A DNA stretch of 64,000 nt from Begonia masoniana (Eukaryota; Streptophyta; Magnoliopsida; Cucurbitales; Begoniaceae), in assembly GCA_022432975.1 (NCBI GenBank), contig CM039503.1, forward strand, positions 52,884,466 through 52,948,465, given 5' to 3'. Position numbers and translations under genes: made by a program. This document shows, piece by piece, positions 1-10,611 of this stretch. Every line of letters begins with the position of its first letter. Positions within the stretch are counted from its first letter, which is position 1. The notes below the pieces were generated by a model, which saw only the letters and a list, made by a program, of their open reading frames with translations, had not been told where the DNA came from and made no database searches.

Positions 1-166
1 TATGGTGAACAATAGAAGTAGCTATGACGGATTTAGAAAAGTTGCCCGCTTTGTTCACCACGATGTTTGACAACTATTAGCAACGCACAACAACAGATAA
101 TGAGAAAACACAAATACAAAGAAAGACTGACTTTTGCAAAAGAGAAAGAGATGAGATTTCTATTAC

Positions 167-248
167 CCTTGATCAAACCGAGCGCGTCGAATGTTAAAGC
201 TTGCAACGGAGGACAAGCTGGGCATTCCACCGTGGTAGTACGAGGCAT
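167..248 (-). CDS. first coding exon of a probable WDR74-like WD-repeat gene (partial)
   Basis: An ATG at 248 on the minus strand opens 27 codons beginning MPRTTTVECPACPPLQ and ending ...LGLIK. A GT donor follows at 166-165 in phase 1, after which the reading frame turns into low-complexity intron-like sequence. This N-terminus resembles, from memory, plant homologues of WDR74/Nsa1, a WD-repeat protein of nucleolar 60S ribosome maturation. No WD repeat can be seen because the rest of the gene lies outside the window to the left. The CT-rich stretch at about 265-310 would be its 5' leader. The Cassandra element starts roughly 90 bp upstream of the ATG and so sits in the promoter or leader. The call rests on one short exon. 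Confidence 0.45.
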
Positions 249-339
249 CTTTTGCTTCCTTCAGCGTATACGTACGCACAAAGACAGAGAGAAAGAGAGT
301 TGCAGAAAAACCCTGAACCCTTGATTTCAATTCTGGGCC

Positions 340-879
340 AAACCTAGGATATAACAACCCCTTATCCCAGTAAAATATTGTCCGTTCTGGGAATTGGGTC
401 GTACCCCAATATCCTTCCCTCACAAATCTGTTTGGCGAGGACTTCCCAGTCGGTCATCCAACATGGAACTGCTCTCATAGGAGCACTTTTAAGTTCGGAG
501 TTCTTATAAGATCCGTTGCCAATTATGCTCCAAAATGTGTCTTACTATATTGGGAGGGTCTCCTTACATATGTTTTATTTTCATATACCTTCTCAAGCGA
601 TGTGAGATTGTGATGTAACGACCTGCCACCTCCCAGGGTTCCCCTCAAGGGCCTCCCCGGTGGTAAAACAATCGTCCTCCCAGCATTCCTCTCAAGGGCC
701 TTCCCCGCTAGTACAGCCATCGTACACAATCGGGCCATCACAATCACCCCCCTTCGGGACTCAACGTCCTCGTTGACCACATTTCTGCTTGAGTACAGGC
801 TCTGATACCATTTATAACGACCCCTTATTCCAGTAAAATATAGTAAGATGCGTTTTTTAGTACAATTGACAATGGATTC
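340..879 (-). mobile_element. Cassandra-type TRIM retrotransposon, left portion
   Basis: Read on the minus strand this is a short non-coding LTR element: LTR end, primer binding site, short internal domain, LTR. The LTR at about 345-600 contains 5S-rRNA-like sequence, the hallmark of Cassandra. The string GCTCTGATACCA at 801-812 is the reverse complement of the initiator-Met tRNA primer binding site TGGTATCAGAGC, next to a second LTR end at 813-838. The internal domain at about 600-800 has no reading frame worth calling. From about 838 the sequence switches to LTR sequence in the plus orientation and is interrupted at 880 by an inserted element. The remainder resumes at 11634. Confidence 0.7.
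434..520 (-). other. 5S-rRNA-like sequence inside the Cassandra LTR
   Basis: The minus strand reads ggatcttataagaactccga at its start, followed by diverged versions of the 5S internal-promoter region (gagagcagt, then ttggatgaccgactgggaag). This is recognisably derived from plant 5S rRNA but too diverged to be a functional rRNA gene. In Cassandra elements this segment is thought to supply a Pol III type promoter to the LTR. Confidence 0.7.
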
Positions 880-2137
880 TGTTAGTGATTTTCTACACTC
901 TAACGCAAGTGCACGTGTCGCTAACGAAGTAATAAAGTAAGTAAAAGTCGATCCCACGAGGATATTTTTAATCAATTTAATCTTGCAATAAATTTCTATA
1001 AATAAAGGTAAAAATATTGAAATTAAATAATGAGAATAAAATATGGTAAGAAATGATAAACTAAAATTACTCAAAATTGAATAAGACTAAAAATGGAAAT
1101 GAATTAAAAAGGTAATTACGAGAAAAGCCTTGGTTAGGGTTGATTTTCTCTTTACATGCAATTATTACTGATGCACAACAATGCTACAACATTGATTTTG
1201 AACAGCAAGAATAAAAATATTTATAGGTTTATTTCGAATTGCCTATGTAAATTCAATTTTAGAATTTCTCTCGACTTTGAAAGAATGTAACTAACATTGA
1301 ATTTCTATAAACCCTATTCTTAATGCCAATTGAATTAACGTTAACTACTTTGCAACATATTAATCCAATTAATCATTCGTGCATCTTAACATTTATATTT
1401 ACCTGTCGATATAATATAAACATGAAACATCAAACTATCTGTTGATATGAATTGAATTAGACAAGGAATATCACGAAATATTGTTCCAAGCAAAAATGCA
1501 TTAGCAATGCTACAGTATTAGTCACAGAACAGCAAGAATTCATATATTTCTAGGGTTCCATCGAATTGCCTAGATACATTCATTTCAGAATTTTTTTTTC
1601 GACTTTGAAAAGATAAAAACTTAACCTAAATTTCTGTGTAAACCTATTATTATTGTCAAATAAATTAATATTAGCTACTTTGCAACAATTTTAATTTATT
1701 TAATTACTCATGCATCTTAAATTCCTATTTACCTATCGATACAATAGGAATATCTGAAATCAAAATTGTCTATCGACACACTTTGAATTATGCAATAAAA
1801 ATTATAAGCAATCTGTCACGACCCCAGTAGGTCGCGACATATTCTTAACTTAAACTTAATCATTTTATGTCATGGAACAACTACTTGTAATTTTTTTTGA
1901 AATAAAACTCGTGGACGTTTAAAAGAACAACCAATTAAAAACATTAAATTCTCATAACTCGACTCTTTCATATATCTGATAGCATACTCATCAACAGAGT
2001 TGGACGACATAAATAGGGTAACAATCTTGTCCACAAGATCGATCGACTTAATTGTCCACGGACTACTTTGACATTTTCGTCCACTGACTGATAAACGTTA
2101 TCGCTCTCTGTTCAAGTGATTTCATCGTCCATGGACC

Positions 2138-3486
2138 TAGGGGTGATCATGGTCCGGTTCGGTCCGTTTTTTAAAAAATTTAAGACTAGACCACTAAATT
2201 CGGTTTTTATTTTTTTGCACCAATAAGCCAAACATATTTCCCAGAACCGGACCAGAATTCTGGTCTCGGTTCTGGTCCGATTTTGGTCTTTTTTTTTTTT
2301 TTTGCTTTCAGATGCACTATAACTAATTCGTAAAGTTTAATCCACAAAAAGGCACTTACAATGACATAGCAAACTAGAGACTACAACAGAAAACTAAACT
2401 TTACATTTGTTGACTACAACAGAAAACTAAACTTTACGAATTTAGTCGCACGAATGTAATCCACAAAAAGGCACTTACAATGACATAGCAAACTAGAGAC
2501 TACAACTAAACTGAACATGATCATTTAGCAAATGAACAAGAAGCAAATGAACAAGAAGGTGAATCATTATTCAGCAATGACAACAATGAAGAAATTGAAC
2601 ATGATCATTCAGAAAAGTGGCTTAACATGAGTCTGAATAAAATGCAATCTAAGAGGGTCTGTACTCTGTAGCATAGATAGACTCTTTAGCATTATTTGAT
2701 TAAAATGCAATCTAATAGGGTCAACTTGTTTGTCACTTGGAGAAGTATAAATCATTAAATCCAATCACAACATTCTTTGCATCAGTATATTTTAAGATCT
2801 GTGATTAAAAAAAAACACATACCAATGATTTAACCATGAAAAACCAGAAACATAAAGAAATAAGAACTGGCCTTCTTTTTTCTATCCAGGAATTTACGCT
2901 ATGACAAATAACCTTCTTCCATATTTTCCAGACTCAGAAAGACGTCGAACAACCTTTTCAGCAAGTAAAACACAGAACTCGAAAACCCAAACAAAACAGA
3001 ATCACGGGTCGGCGAGAGCAGAAGAATTAAACAAAACAATATAAAACTGAGAGCAGAAAACAATACCTGTTGTGCGAACAGCGAGCCGGCAAGAGCGACT
3101 GGAAGAGACGGCGAGATACAGCTATGCACGGCAAGGGCGACTGGCGGCTGGCAGGAGAGACACGGCGAGGCGACTGCGAGAGACAAGGCGAGGCAAAGAA
3201 ACAGGGAAGGCGACTGTCGAGGACTCGAGCGAAGCGAAGAAAGGCGAGAGTCAGAACTCAGAAACTGAGTTCGATTTTTAGGGCTTCTTCACTCAGCGGC
3301 CAGGTTAACAGTCCGGTCCGATTCTACACAAAATGTGTCACCAAAATCGAGAACCACACCAATAACAGCAGTTCTTAAAAAAAAAAATAGATGTCTGTTA
3401 TTTTCTAAGGCAAAACTGCCCAGAACCGGACCAAACCGTCGGTTCTGGTCCGGTTCTTCGGTTCTCAGTTTTTTTGCTCACTCCTA
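2138..3486. mobile_element. non-autonomous hAT-type element
   Basis: The terminal inverted repeats are taggggtgatca on the left and, reading inward from the right, taggagtgagca. The 8-bp flanks are catggacc (2130-2137) and catagacc (3487-3494), one mismatch, as expected for hAT. Subterminal DNA on both sides is rich in ggttctggtccgg-like motifs. Internally there is a direct repeat of about 60 bp at 2338-2398 and 2457-2505. No transposase frame is present. Short ORFs at about 3070-3380 look like chance frames in GC-rich DNA. Confidence 0.65.
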
Positions 3487-3916
3487 CATAGACCACGTGA
3501 CTTTATCGTCACAGCCCACGTGACCACTTACTCACGGGTTACATAAACTTATCGTCCACAGACCAACGTCCATGGACTTACTTAAATTTATCATCGTCCA
3601 CGGACCACGTGACTTTATTGTCTACAGTCCACGTGACTTCAACACTCCCAACTTTGGACGACAACTTTAGACGACAACTTTGGACGACTGTTTTCACTTA
3701 TCAAATCCCACCTCAACTATGGACGATGACTCATTCATAACTTTGGACAACTGTTTTTACTTACAAAACAGAACACATAGACAACCGATCAATCGCCCTC
3801 CCTGGCGAACGTTCGGCTAACTCTCTGGAACTGACTCTATAAATATTCTCACATCTCATTTCATATAAAAACCATTTTACTCATAAAAGAAACATAGTGT
3901 ACGTAGCGAAAGACTT

Positions 3917-4132
3917 TGTTAGAATTTGGTGTGACCCGAATTCTAGTGGGTCGAGTCAGGCCCGTTTATCAATATTAGGGTTTTACGTTTTCTCTATATA
4001 TTGATGCTTGAGTCGCAAAACACATTGTACCGAATTGATATTAGTGATTCTCTCCTCTGCCTCTGGTTTTTTCCCTTTCTAGGGTTTCCACGTAAAATTC
4101 GGTGTCAATTATTTTCTCGCTTTTCTTTTTCA
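3917..4132 (+). repeat. copia 5' LTR (3'-truncated)
   Basis: About 216 bp match the 3' LTR at roughly 95 percent by eye. Homology stops after a ctttttc string, where the 3' LTR goes on for about 50 bp to its AACA end. Confidence 0.8.
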
Positions 4133-4349
4133 GGAAATATCTGTTTTTGGGTGCAGTATTTTATTGGTTCAGAATATTCTGCAGGATTTATTCTGGTTTT
4201 AAAAGGGAGCAATTTTTGGGAAAATATTTGGGCAAAGTTATTGATTCAGATATTTTCAGGCTCGGATAATATATTTGGCAGATTTATTGATATTGTGGAG
4301 ATTGATTATTGAGGTTGAATAATTGATCAGGAATATCAGTTTTTGATAA

Positions 4350-5663
4350 TTGTTTTTGATAGCAATGACAGGTGATGATAGCACAAAACCCAGTATTGAA
4401 AAATTCGATGGGACAGATTTTGCGTTCTGGAGAATGCAAATTGAGGATTACTTGTATGGGAAAGGACTTCATCTTCCTCTGAGTGCGAAGCCAGAGAAGA
4501 TGGAAGACGGTGAATGGAATCTCCTTGATATAAAGGTTTTGGGAGTCGTCCGATTGACACTAGCCAAAAGCGTTGCTCACAACGTGGCGAAGGAGAAGAC
4601 CACTGGGAGTCTGATGAAGGCTCTATCTGATATGTACGAGAAACTATCTGCGAATAATAAGGTATTTCTTATGAAGAAGTTATTTAATCTGAAGATGATT
4701 GATGATACTTCTGTCGCAGCGCATCTGAATGAGTTCAATATTATTGTGAATCAACTGCTATCTGTGGATATTGACTTTGAAGATGAGGTTCGTGCCCTAA
4801 TTTTGTTGGCGTCTCTACCGAATAGTTGGGAGCCTATGAGAGCAGCAGTTAGTAACTCAGTTGAAAGTGCTAAACTGGTATTCACCGATGTGAGGGATCG
4901 TATTCTTGCCGAGGAGGTTCATAAGATTGATTCTGGTGTAACATCGAATGGTTCAGCTCTGAATGTTAAAAATATGGGCAGAAGTCAAAGCAAAAGTCCG
5001 GGCAACAGAAATCGAAGTCAGAGGAAGTCAGGAAAACACGCCAACTTTGAGTGTTATCATTGTGGCAAGAAAGGACACATAAAGAGATTTTGTCACAAGT
5101 TTCTTCGGGAGAATCTGAATGCTAAAGGAAAGGAAAAGATGTTCGAAGAGGGTGACATAGACAAGGAGGCAGACACAGCCACCGAGGAGTCCTTTAGTGT
5201 GTACGACGAGGATGTCGTAAATGTCGCTTTCCAAGATATGAGTTGGGTGATTGATAGTGGCGCTTCAATACATGCCACTTCGGGTGATTATGGAAGTGTG
5301 AGGATGGGAAATGGTAGCGTTGCAAAAGCCATTGGTATGGGAGATGTGTGTTTAGAGACCAGCATCGGCAACACCTTGGTTTTGAGAGGTGTGAAGCACA
5401 TCCCGGATATCCGCAAGAATTTGGTCTCAACTGGCAAGCTCGACGACGAAGGGTATGGCAACACCTTTCGTGATGGAAAATGGAAGCTTACCAGAGGTTC
5501 ATTGATTGTGGCGAGAGGAGAAAAATGCTCCTCATTATATGTGATGCATGCGAAGATCACGGATTCCACAGTCAATGTGATGGGTAATAAGCTGCAAAGT
5601 TTGCGAATTCACCTTATAAGAGAAAGATTGAGAAGACTCGGAAGAAGTCAGGTTCTCGGGTGA
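4350..5663 (+). CDS. copia Gag with aspartic protease (437 aa, truncated polyprotein)
   Basis: This open frame encodes the front part of a copia polyprotein. Residues 15-210 are a UBN2-type Gag domain (KFDGTDFAFWRMQIEDYL near the start, SLPNSWEPM near 165). Residues 234-247 are a CCHC zinc knuckle, CYHCGKKGHIKRFC, which binds the RNA genome. Residues around 300-305, WVIDSGAS, hold the aspartic protease active site. The GAG-pre-integrase region follows (about 330-405). The frame then ends after a run unrelated to integrase, at an internal deletion. Copia polyproteins are usually about 1,300 residues. The methionine at 4350 is the first of the frame; the one at 4365 (MTGDDS) is an equally plausible start. 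The protein could still form particles but not copy or integrate by itself. Confidence 0.85.
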   Translation: MFLIAMTGDDSTKPSIEKFDGTDFAFWRMQIEDYLYGKGLHLPLSAKPEKMEDGEWNLLDIKVLGVVRLTLAKSVAHNVAKEKTTGSLMKALSDMYEKLSANNKVFLMKKLFNLKMIDDTSVAAHLNEFNIIVNQLLSVDIDFEDEVRALILLASLPNSWEPMRAAVSNSVESAKLVFTDVRDRILAEEVHKIDSGVTSNGSALNVKNMGRSQSKSPGNRNRSQRKSGKHANFECYHCGKKGHIKRFCHKFLRENLNAKGKEKMFEEGDIDKEADTATEESFSVYDEDVVNVAFQDMSWVIDSGASIHATSGDYGSVRMGNGSVAKAIGMGDVCLETSIGNTLVLRGVKHIPDIRKNLVSTGKLDDEGYGNTFRDGKWKLTRGSLIVARGEKCSSLYVMHAKITDSTVNVMGNKLQSLRIHLIRERLRRLGRSQVLG

Positions 5664-6180
5664 AGTTCAGGTTGGGATCTGAGGGAACATCAGAGCCGGT
5701 GAGTCAGCCTATTACAGAAGTTCAGTCATCAGGTTCAGTTTCATGTCAGAATGGTATCGTCAAAGACAGAACCATGCGAAAGGTTAAAACTCCGGGACGA
5801 TATGATGAAACTGTGGGTTACGTATTGAATGTGTTCGAGGGTAACGATTCCTGTGTGAAGTCTTCGACATGTTCAGATGGAGTTCGTTGCAGCAACTCTG
5901 ATAGTTCAGTGATACCATGGAGGAGGAGATGCGATTTCTTCTTAAGTAAATCTCTCAAGTTTAAGCAGGGCTTAAACTTGAATGGTATCGGATGCTGAGT
6001 TGGCCCATCTGGGGCCTTTGTGGTAGAGGAGCTTTTTTAATGGAGTTTTGCAGATTTGTTTCCTTGCACCGGAATTTTGTTGAAGGTGGAGATTGTCAGA
6101 GTTCAGTGTTCTGGATTCGCTTGGGTTGGGCCGAGTAGCCCGTTAGATCTCTTATGTGGAATTCGTGTCAAGGTGGAGTT

Positions 6181-6445
6181 TGTTAGAATTTGGTGTAACC
6201 CGAATTCTAGTGGGCCGGGTCAGGCCCGTTTATCAATATTAGGGTTTTACGTTTTCTCTATATATTGATGCTTGAGTCGCAAAACTCATTGTACCGAATT
6301 GATATTAGTGATTCTCTCATCTGCCCGTGGTTTTTTCCCTTTCTAGGGTTTCCACGTAAAATTCGGTGTCCATTATTTTCTCGTTTTTCTTTTTCGGTTT
6401 TCTGAATCGTTCGTTACAAGTGGATTAGGGCGTCTAATCTTAACA
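6181..6445 (+). repeat. copia 3' LTR (complete)
   Basis: A 265-bp LTR starting TG and ending CA. It abuts the polypurine tract on the left and the gactt duplication on the right. Confidence 0.85.
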
Positions 6446-8754
6446 GACTTAAGAGACAGACAGAAAACCTTAAATCTTAAAATCCCTTATAACACATAAA
6501 TATCAATTGTCTTTTCTACTTATACTTCCATTTCTTTTTCTTAAATCATAACAGACTAAGAGCACCTCGGGTCCATTCGCTTCCCAGCCACAAAATTCCC
6601 TTCACGAGTACCATCCAGCAACCTTCTTAGACGTTATCACTTGGATTGAAATCCTCACCTTCCAATTCGTCACCTACATCATAAGGTTCAAACTATAAGC
6701 CTAATGCTTAGTAAGGAGTGCAACATATACATAAATACTCATGAATGCATACTCAATAAAATCATGTTCAGGTTCTTTATTCAAATCATGGGAGTCATAT
6801 TCATGTTCGTATTCTTAATCATATCGTGGGAATCAAATTCCTGTTCATCGTTCACATATCATGGATTAAGGAGGGGATCGTGCTGGAGGGCAGGCAGAGT
6901 GCGTGTACTTGGCTCTTCAGGTAGAAATCTTGGTCCATTTCTAGACAGTGACTTGGCCAAACCGCCCCAACCCTCACTTAATCATACTTGCATACATTTC
7001 ATATTCTTATCTTATTCATAAAAGAAACATGCACATAAAACATTTTCGTATACTTGGAAGATAAATCATGATGCATGGATTATGTATGCATAACAGAACT
7101 TCACACCAGAGAAAACTCAGACATTCGGCATATGTCATGGTACAGATCATGAACTTCAAAGCATTATCCTTAAGATCTTCCTAATGTCCTCGTGAAGTAG
7201 GGCCCTAATGGCCGGAATCCTAATACACTCACTTACATGGTTTCCTTAGCAATCTGTGCACTTCCCTTTAGATCTTCTTCACCTAGAGCATTTCACTTTA
7301 CAATGTTAAATATATCCTGAATAATGTAAACTCAAAGCTGGTAAAATCCTAATTAAAGAAATCACCCTAGAATCTAGTTTAAACCTCTAAGTCGTTTAGT
7401 CGAGCACCTTGTGTGCGTAGCTTAATCTTCACTAGCATTGATGACATTAGTGTGCTAAAAATACCAGATTCATACCAATGTCAGATTTTCAAACTTAACA
7501 TCAACAACATCTAGAATCCTATCACCAATGCCATAAATTAGAAAACTCAAAATACTATCATTATTCTAACATCGGCCGATTCTCAATTTTCAAATATCAA
7601 CCAATAATCGTCCTTAAATCGAAGACTTAGAGAGTGAATCTCTTAAACCTTACCTAGAGCTTAAGATTTCGAGATGAGTGGAGAAAGAGCTGATCAATGG
7701 CGGAGGAAATCGCCTGGAGAGGAAAAGTCAGCTATAGAAGAGGTTTAATGAGGTTTTAGACTTTTCTTTTTCTATTTATAACGATTCAAATCAACTTTAA
7801 TTACAATCTTGCCACTAAACCTACTTTTCTTTTGAAATCAACTTATTCCATAAATCATTCCATAATAAAACACGAAATAAATACCTGACCAAGGTGCTGG
7901 TTGTTACACAATCATTCCATGAAAAATACATAGCATTCATAGATCAATATAAAGACATGTAATGAATACTCTCTCCTAACCAAGATAAAAGAAACTAGCT
8001 TAAAATCATAATAAAATTAAATTAAAAAAAATAATAAAAAGAATAAGAAGAAGAAGAATATGTAGATGTCTCTGCCGCCGACTCCCCGAACTCTTTTTTT
8101 TTTCAATTGCTTGGCCTTTTATTTCTCATTCTGCGAGTGAAGTCTTTTCTTTCTCCAGATCTCTCTCTTCCTTGTGTATATTCTGTTTCCTTCTTTTTAG
8201 CCTTTATTCTCTCCCCAAATCTCTTGATCAATGGCTTATCATTATGATAAAATCTTTTTGATTTACTCTTTATTGTCGTCCAATCTTCTAAATCGTCCAT
8301 TCTCATTGTAATCCATTATGTTCAGTAGTCCACACTGCCCGCAATCCTTTCTGCCAGTCGTCCACGCTTTTTTGTCTTTTAGTGACTTTTTGTCTTTTAG
8401 TTTCTGCCACTTCTCCATGTTGTACCAGTTGTCCACACTTTCCATCGTCCACGCTTTCTATCGTCCACGCTTTTTTTTTCATCCATTTTCTCTGTGGTCC
8501 ACACTTTCTATCGTCCACACTTTCTGTTTTTCGTCTATTTTCTCTGTCGTCCATAGTTGACCGTGCTTTTGCTCTGTTGACTGGCCTCCTTCCTCTATCA
8601 TCTTATTTAATTTGTTTTGATTTTTACTTGATTTTAGCCAGCTTTCCTTCCATAATTAGAGCAACAAACTTTCCGATTTTTCTTGATTTGATTCCTCTCT
8701 CTCCATAATCTTCAACTTTTGCATTTGATTTTCCCTATAATAAAATTGCATTCA

Positions 8755-9023
8755 AATACGAAAATATAAAATAAAATTAATGTTTTAATATGTAAATTGC
8801 ATGAATAAATCAAGGTATGATTCTGCAGCATTACATACAATTTTAGTAAATTAAACCAATTTATTCTTGCATTCACTCAATTCATACAAGTTAAATTACC
8901 TAAAAATAGTATAAAATAACTCTAAATTTAGAGTTATCAGATCCCATTAGGGGTGGGCAATCATCGGTTCGGTTCGGTTTTGGACCGAACACAACCTACC
9001 TTTTCGGTTTCGGGTTCCGGTTT
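8755..9023. repeat. first copy of a duplicated block (second copy 9530-9815)
   Basis: The tail of the LTR-type element, the gatcccat site and the head of the hAT occur here and again at 9530-9815. This copy lacks many single bases and short stretches that the second copy keeps and that the related element at 51050-51253 also has. The duplicate is therefore the degraded one. Confidence 0.75.
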
Positions 9024-9525
9024 CCGAACCCGAACCCGAACCCGAACCCGAACCCGAACCCGAACCCGAACCCGAACCCGAACCCGAACCCGAACCCGAA
9101 CCCGAACCCGAACCCGAACCCGAACCCGAACCCGAACCCGAACCCGAACCCGAACCCGAACCCGAACCCGAACCCGAACCCGAACCCGAACCCGAACCCG
9201 AACCCGAACCCGAACCCGAACCCGAACCCGAACCCGAACCCGAACCCGAACCCGAACCCGAACCCGAACCCGAACCCGAACCCGAACCCGAACCCGAACC
9301 CGAACCCGAACCCGAACCCGAACCCGAACCCGAACCCGAACCCGAACCCGAACCCGAACCCGAACCCGAACCCGAACCCGAACCCGAACCCGAACCCGAA
9401 CCCGAACCCGAACCCGAACCCGAACCCGAACCCGAACCCGAACCCGAACCCGAACCCGAACCCGAACCCGAACCCGAACCCGAACCCGAACCCGAACCCG
9501 AACCCGAACCCGAACCCGAACCCGA
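9024..9525. repeat. (CCCGAA)n microsatellite, about 83 perfect copies
   Basis: About 500 bp of uninterrupted hexamer. The equivalent position in the second copy of the flank (about 9812-9836) has only four or five units. Perfection over 500 bp next to a degraded duplicate suggests an assembly or consensus artefact. Confidence 0.9.
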
Positions 9526-10407
9526 CATAACGAAAATATAAAATTTAAATTAATGAGAAAAATCCGCTTTTAATATATAATTTGCATGAAATAAATCAAG
9601 GTATTGATTCTGCAGCATTACATAGCAATTTTAGTAAATTAAACCAATTTATTCTTGCATTCACTCAATTCATACAAGTTAAATTACCTAAAAATAGTAT
9701 AAAATAACTCTAAATTTAGAGTTATCAGATCCCATTAGGGGTGGGCAATCATCGGTTCGGTTCGGTTTTGGACCGAACACAACCTACCTTTTCGGTTTCG
9801 GGTTCCGGTTTCCGAACCCGAACCCGAACCCGAACCTGAATAACTTAAAACAGACCCGAACCTAAAAATTCGGTTCGGTTCGGTTCGGGTCAAGTCGAGT
9901 CATACTTGTAAACATGAAATAAATATAATTAAAATAAATACAATTCCAATGCCATCTTTACGGAGGACCAAACCAGCAGGCAGCAACTGTAATTCATTAC
10001 CTACAGTGCATATGAATTTATATCACAGAGGAACTGATTAAAAGCATATGAAAAGCATATGAAAACCAAACTTTGCATCACATAAAAAAAAACAAAAAAA
10101 AAAACATGTATTTCTAATTTAGTTATTTCACATCTGACAAGCAGATTTCCTCAAGGATGAACCAACTTACAAAACCTATACATCTATCTAAGTTCTCACC
10201 TTGTTTCTCCTGCAACCAACTTTGTTCCCTATGAAACTACCTTAAAATTTCCAAAACAGTAATGGCAGAGTCAGGCCGGAAAAAAGCACATTCTATTGGC
10301 GACGGAAAAATTAGAAAAACGAACTACCATCGAAGCTAATTGCTATCCAACCCGGATGACCCCTGTTTCACAAAATGGACAGAAGAAAAGAAAAACAGAA
10401 GGTAGTT

Positions 10408-10611
10408 TTAGAGATCATATCTATGATTTTTCTGCTCTTTTGCTTCCATGTCCTTCACACTGTCCACAATGTGTTGAATCTTCTTTGATAAACTCTCATT
10501 ATGCTCTTCTATGTGCTCAAATATCAGTTCTAAATGTCTTTTGTACGTAGCAGCCCTTTTTTTCTCAACGGCAAGCTGCTGCGAAAGTTCTTGAATCTTG
10601 TCATGCTCATT
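10408..10611 (-). pseudogene. captured terminal exon encoding a coiled coil
   Basis: A typical acceptor (ttgctcttgcag on the minus strand) is followed at 10611 by an open frame to a stop at 10408-10410. The frame gives about 67 residues beginning NEHDKIQELSQQLAVEKKR and containing HLELIFEHIEEHNESLSKKI. The heptad spacing suggests a coiled coil. The source gene is not recognised. Lying within a hAT without its other exons, it is best read as a gene fragment carried by the transposon. It could instead be a remnant into which the element inserted, but the terminal repeats and target duplication enclose it. Confidence 0.5.

Larger units (their letters stand above)
3917..6445 (+). mobile_element. 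internally deleted Ty1/copia retrotransposon
   Basis: The 3' LTR is 6181-6445, beginning TGTTAGAATT and ending AACA, preceded by a polypurine tract aaggtggag at 6170-6178. The 5' LTR starts at 3917 and matches it to about 4132, then diverges, so its last ~50 bp and the primer binding site are missing or replaced. A perfect 5-bp target-site duplication, gactt, lies at 3912-3916 and 6446-6450. Inside are gag and protease (4350-5663), then a short remnant near 5930-5990 resembling the end of RNase H. Integrase and reverse transcriptase are absent, so the copy depends on other elements for mobility. Confidence 0.85.
1814..7908. mobile_element. solo LTR (TGTCACGACC...TTGTTACA) with hAT and copia nested inside
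   Basis: The ends TGTCACGACCCC and GGTTGTTACA are typical of plant gypsy LTRs. They are flanked by a perfect 5-bp target-site duplication caatc at 1809-1813 and 7909-7913. Removing the hAT at 2138-3486 and the copia at 3917-6445 leaves about 2.2 kb without any polyprotein, so it reads as a solo LTR. The stretches 2000-2130 and 3490-3780 are rich in short degenerate repeats built on gtccacggaccacgtgac and ttggacgac. The part from 6451 to 7908 is AT-rich and non-coding. Confidence 0.7.
880..8939. mobile_element. LTR-type repeat (TGTTAGTG...TTATCA), solo-LTR-like, with nested insertions
   Basis: The element begins TGTTAGTGATTTTCTACAC and ends AGAGTTATCA. It is flanked by gattc (875-879) and gatcc (8940-8944), a 5-bp target-site duplication with one mismatch. 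The host site is the ggatccca part of the 5S-like segment of Cassandra. A second copy with the same two ends lies at 44020-51253, which fixes the borders independently. Its own DNA is 880-1808 and 7914-8939, about 2 kb; the rest is a nested solo LTR. A 310-bp internal tandem duplication is visible at about 1140-1440 and 1475-1740. It carries no coding capacity. Its family is not recognised beyond 'LTR-like'. Confidence 0.65.

Noticed and set aside
434..520. Functional 5S rRNA gene
   Set aside because: The sequence is 5S-like but has many changes and lies in an LTR with a primer binding site nearby, as in Cassandra elements.
8953..9573. Long frames encoding (TR)n or (GS)n dipeptide proteins
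   Set aside because: They are translations of the CCCGAA repeat; any hexamer repeat without stops gives such frames.
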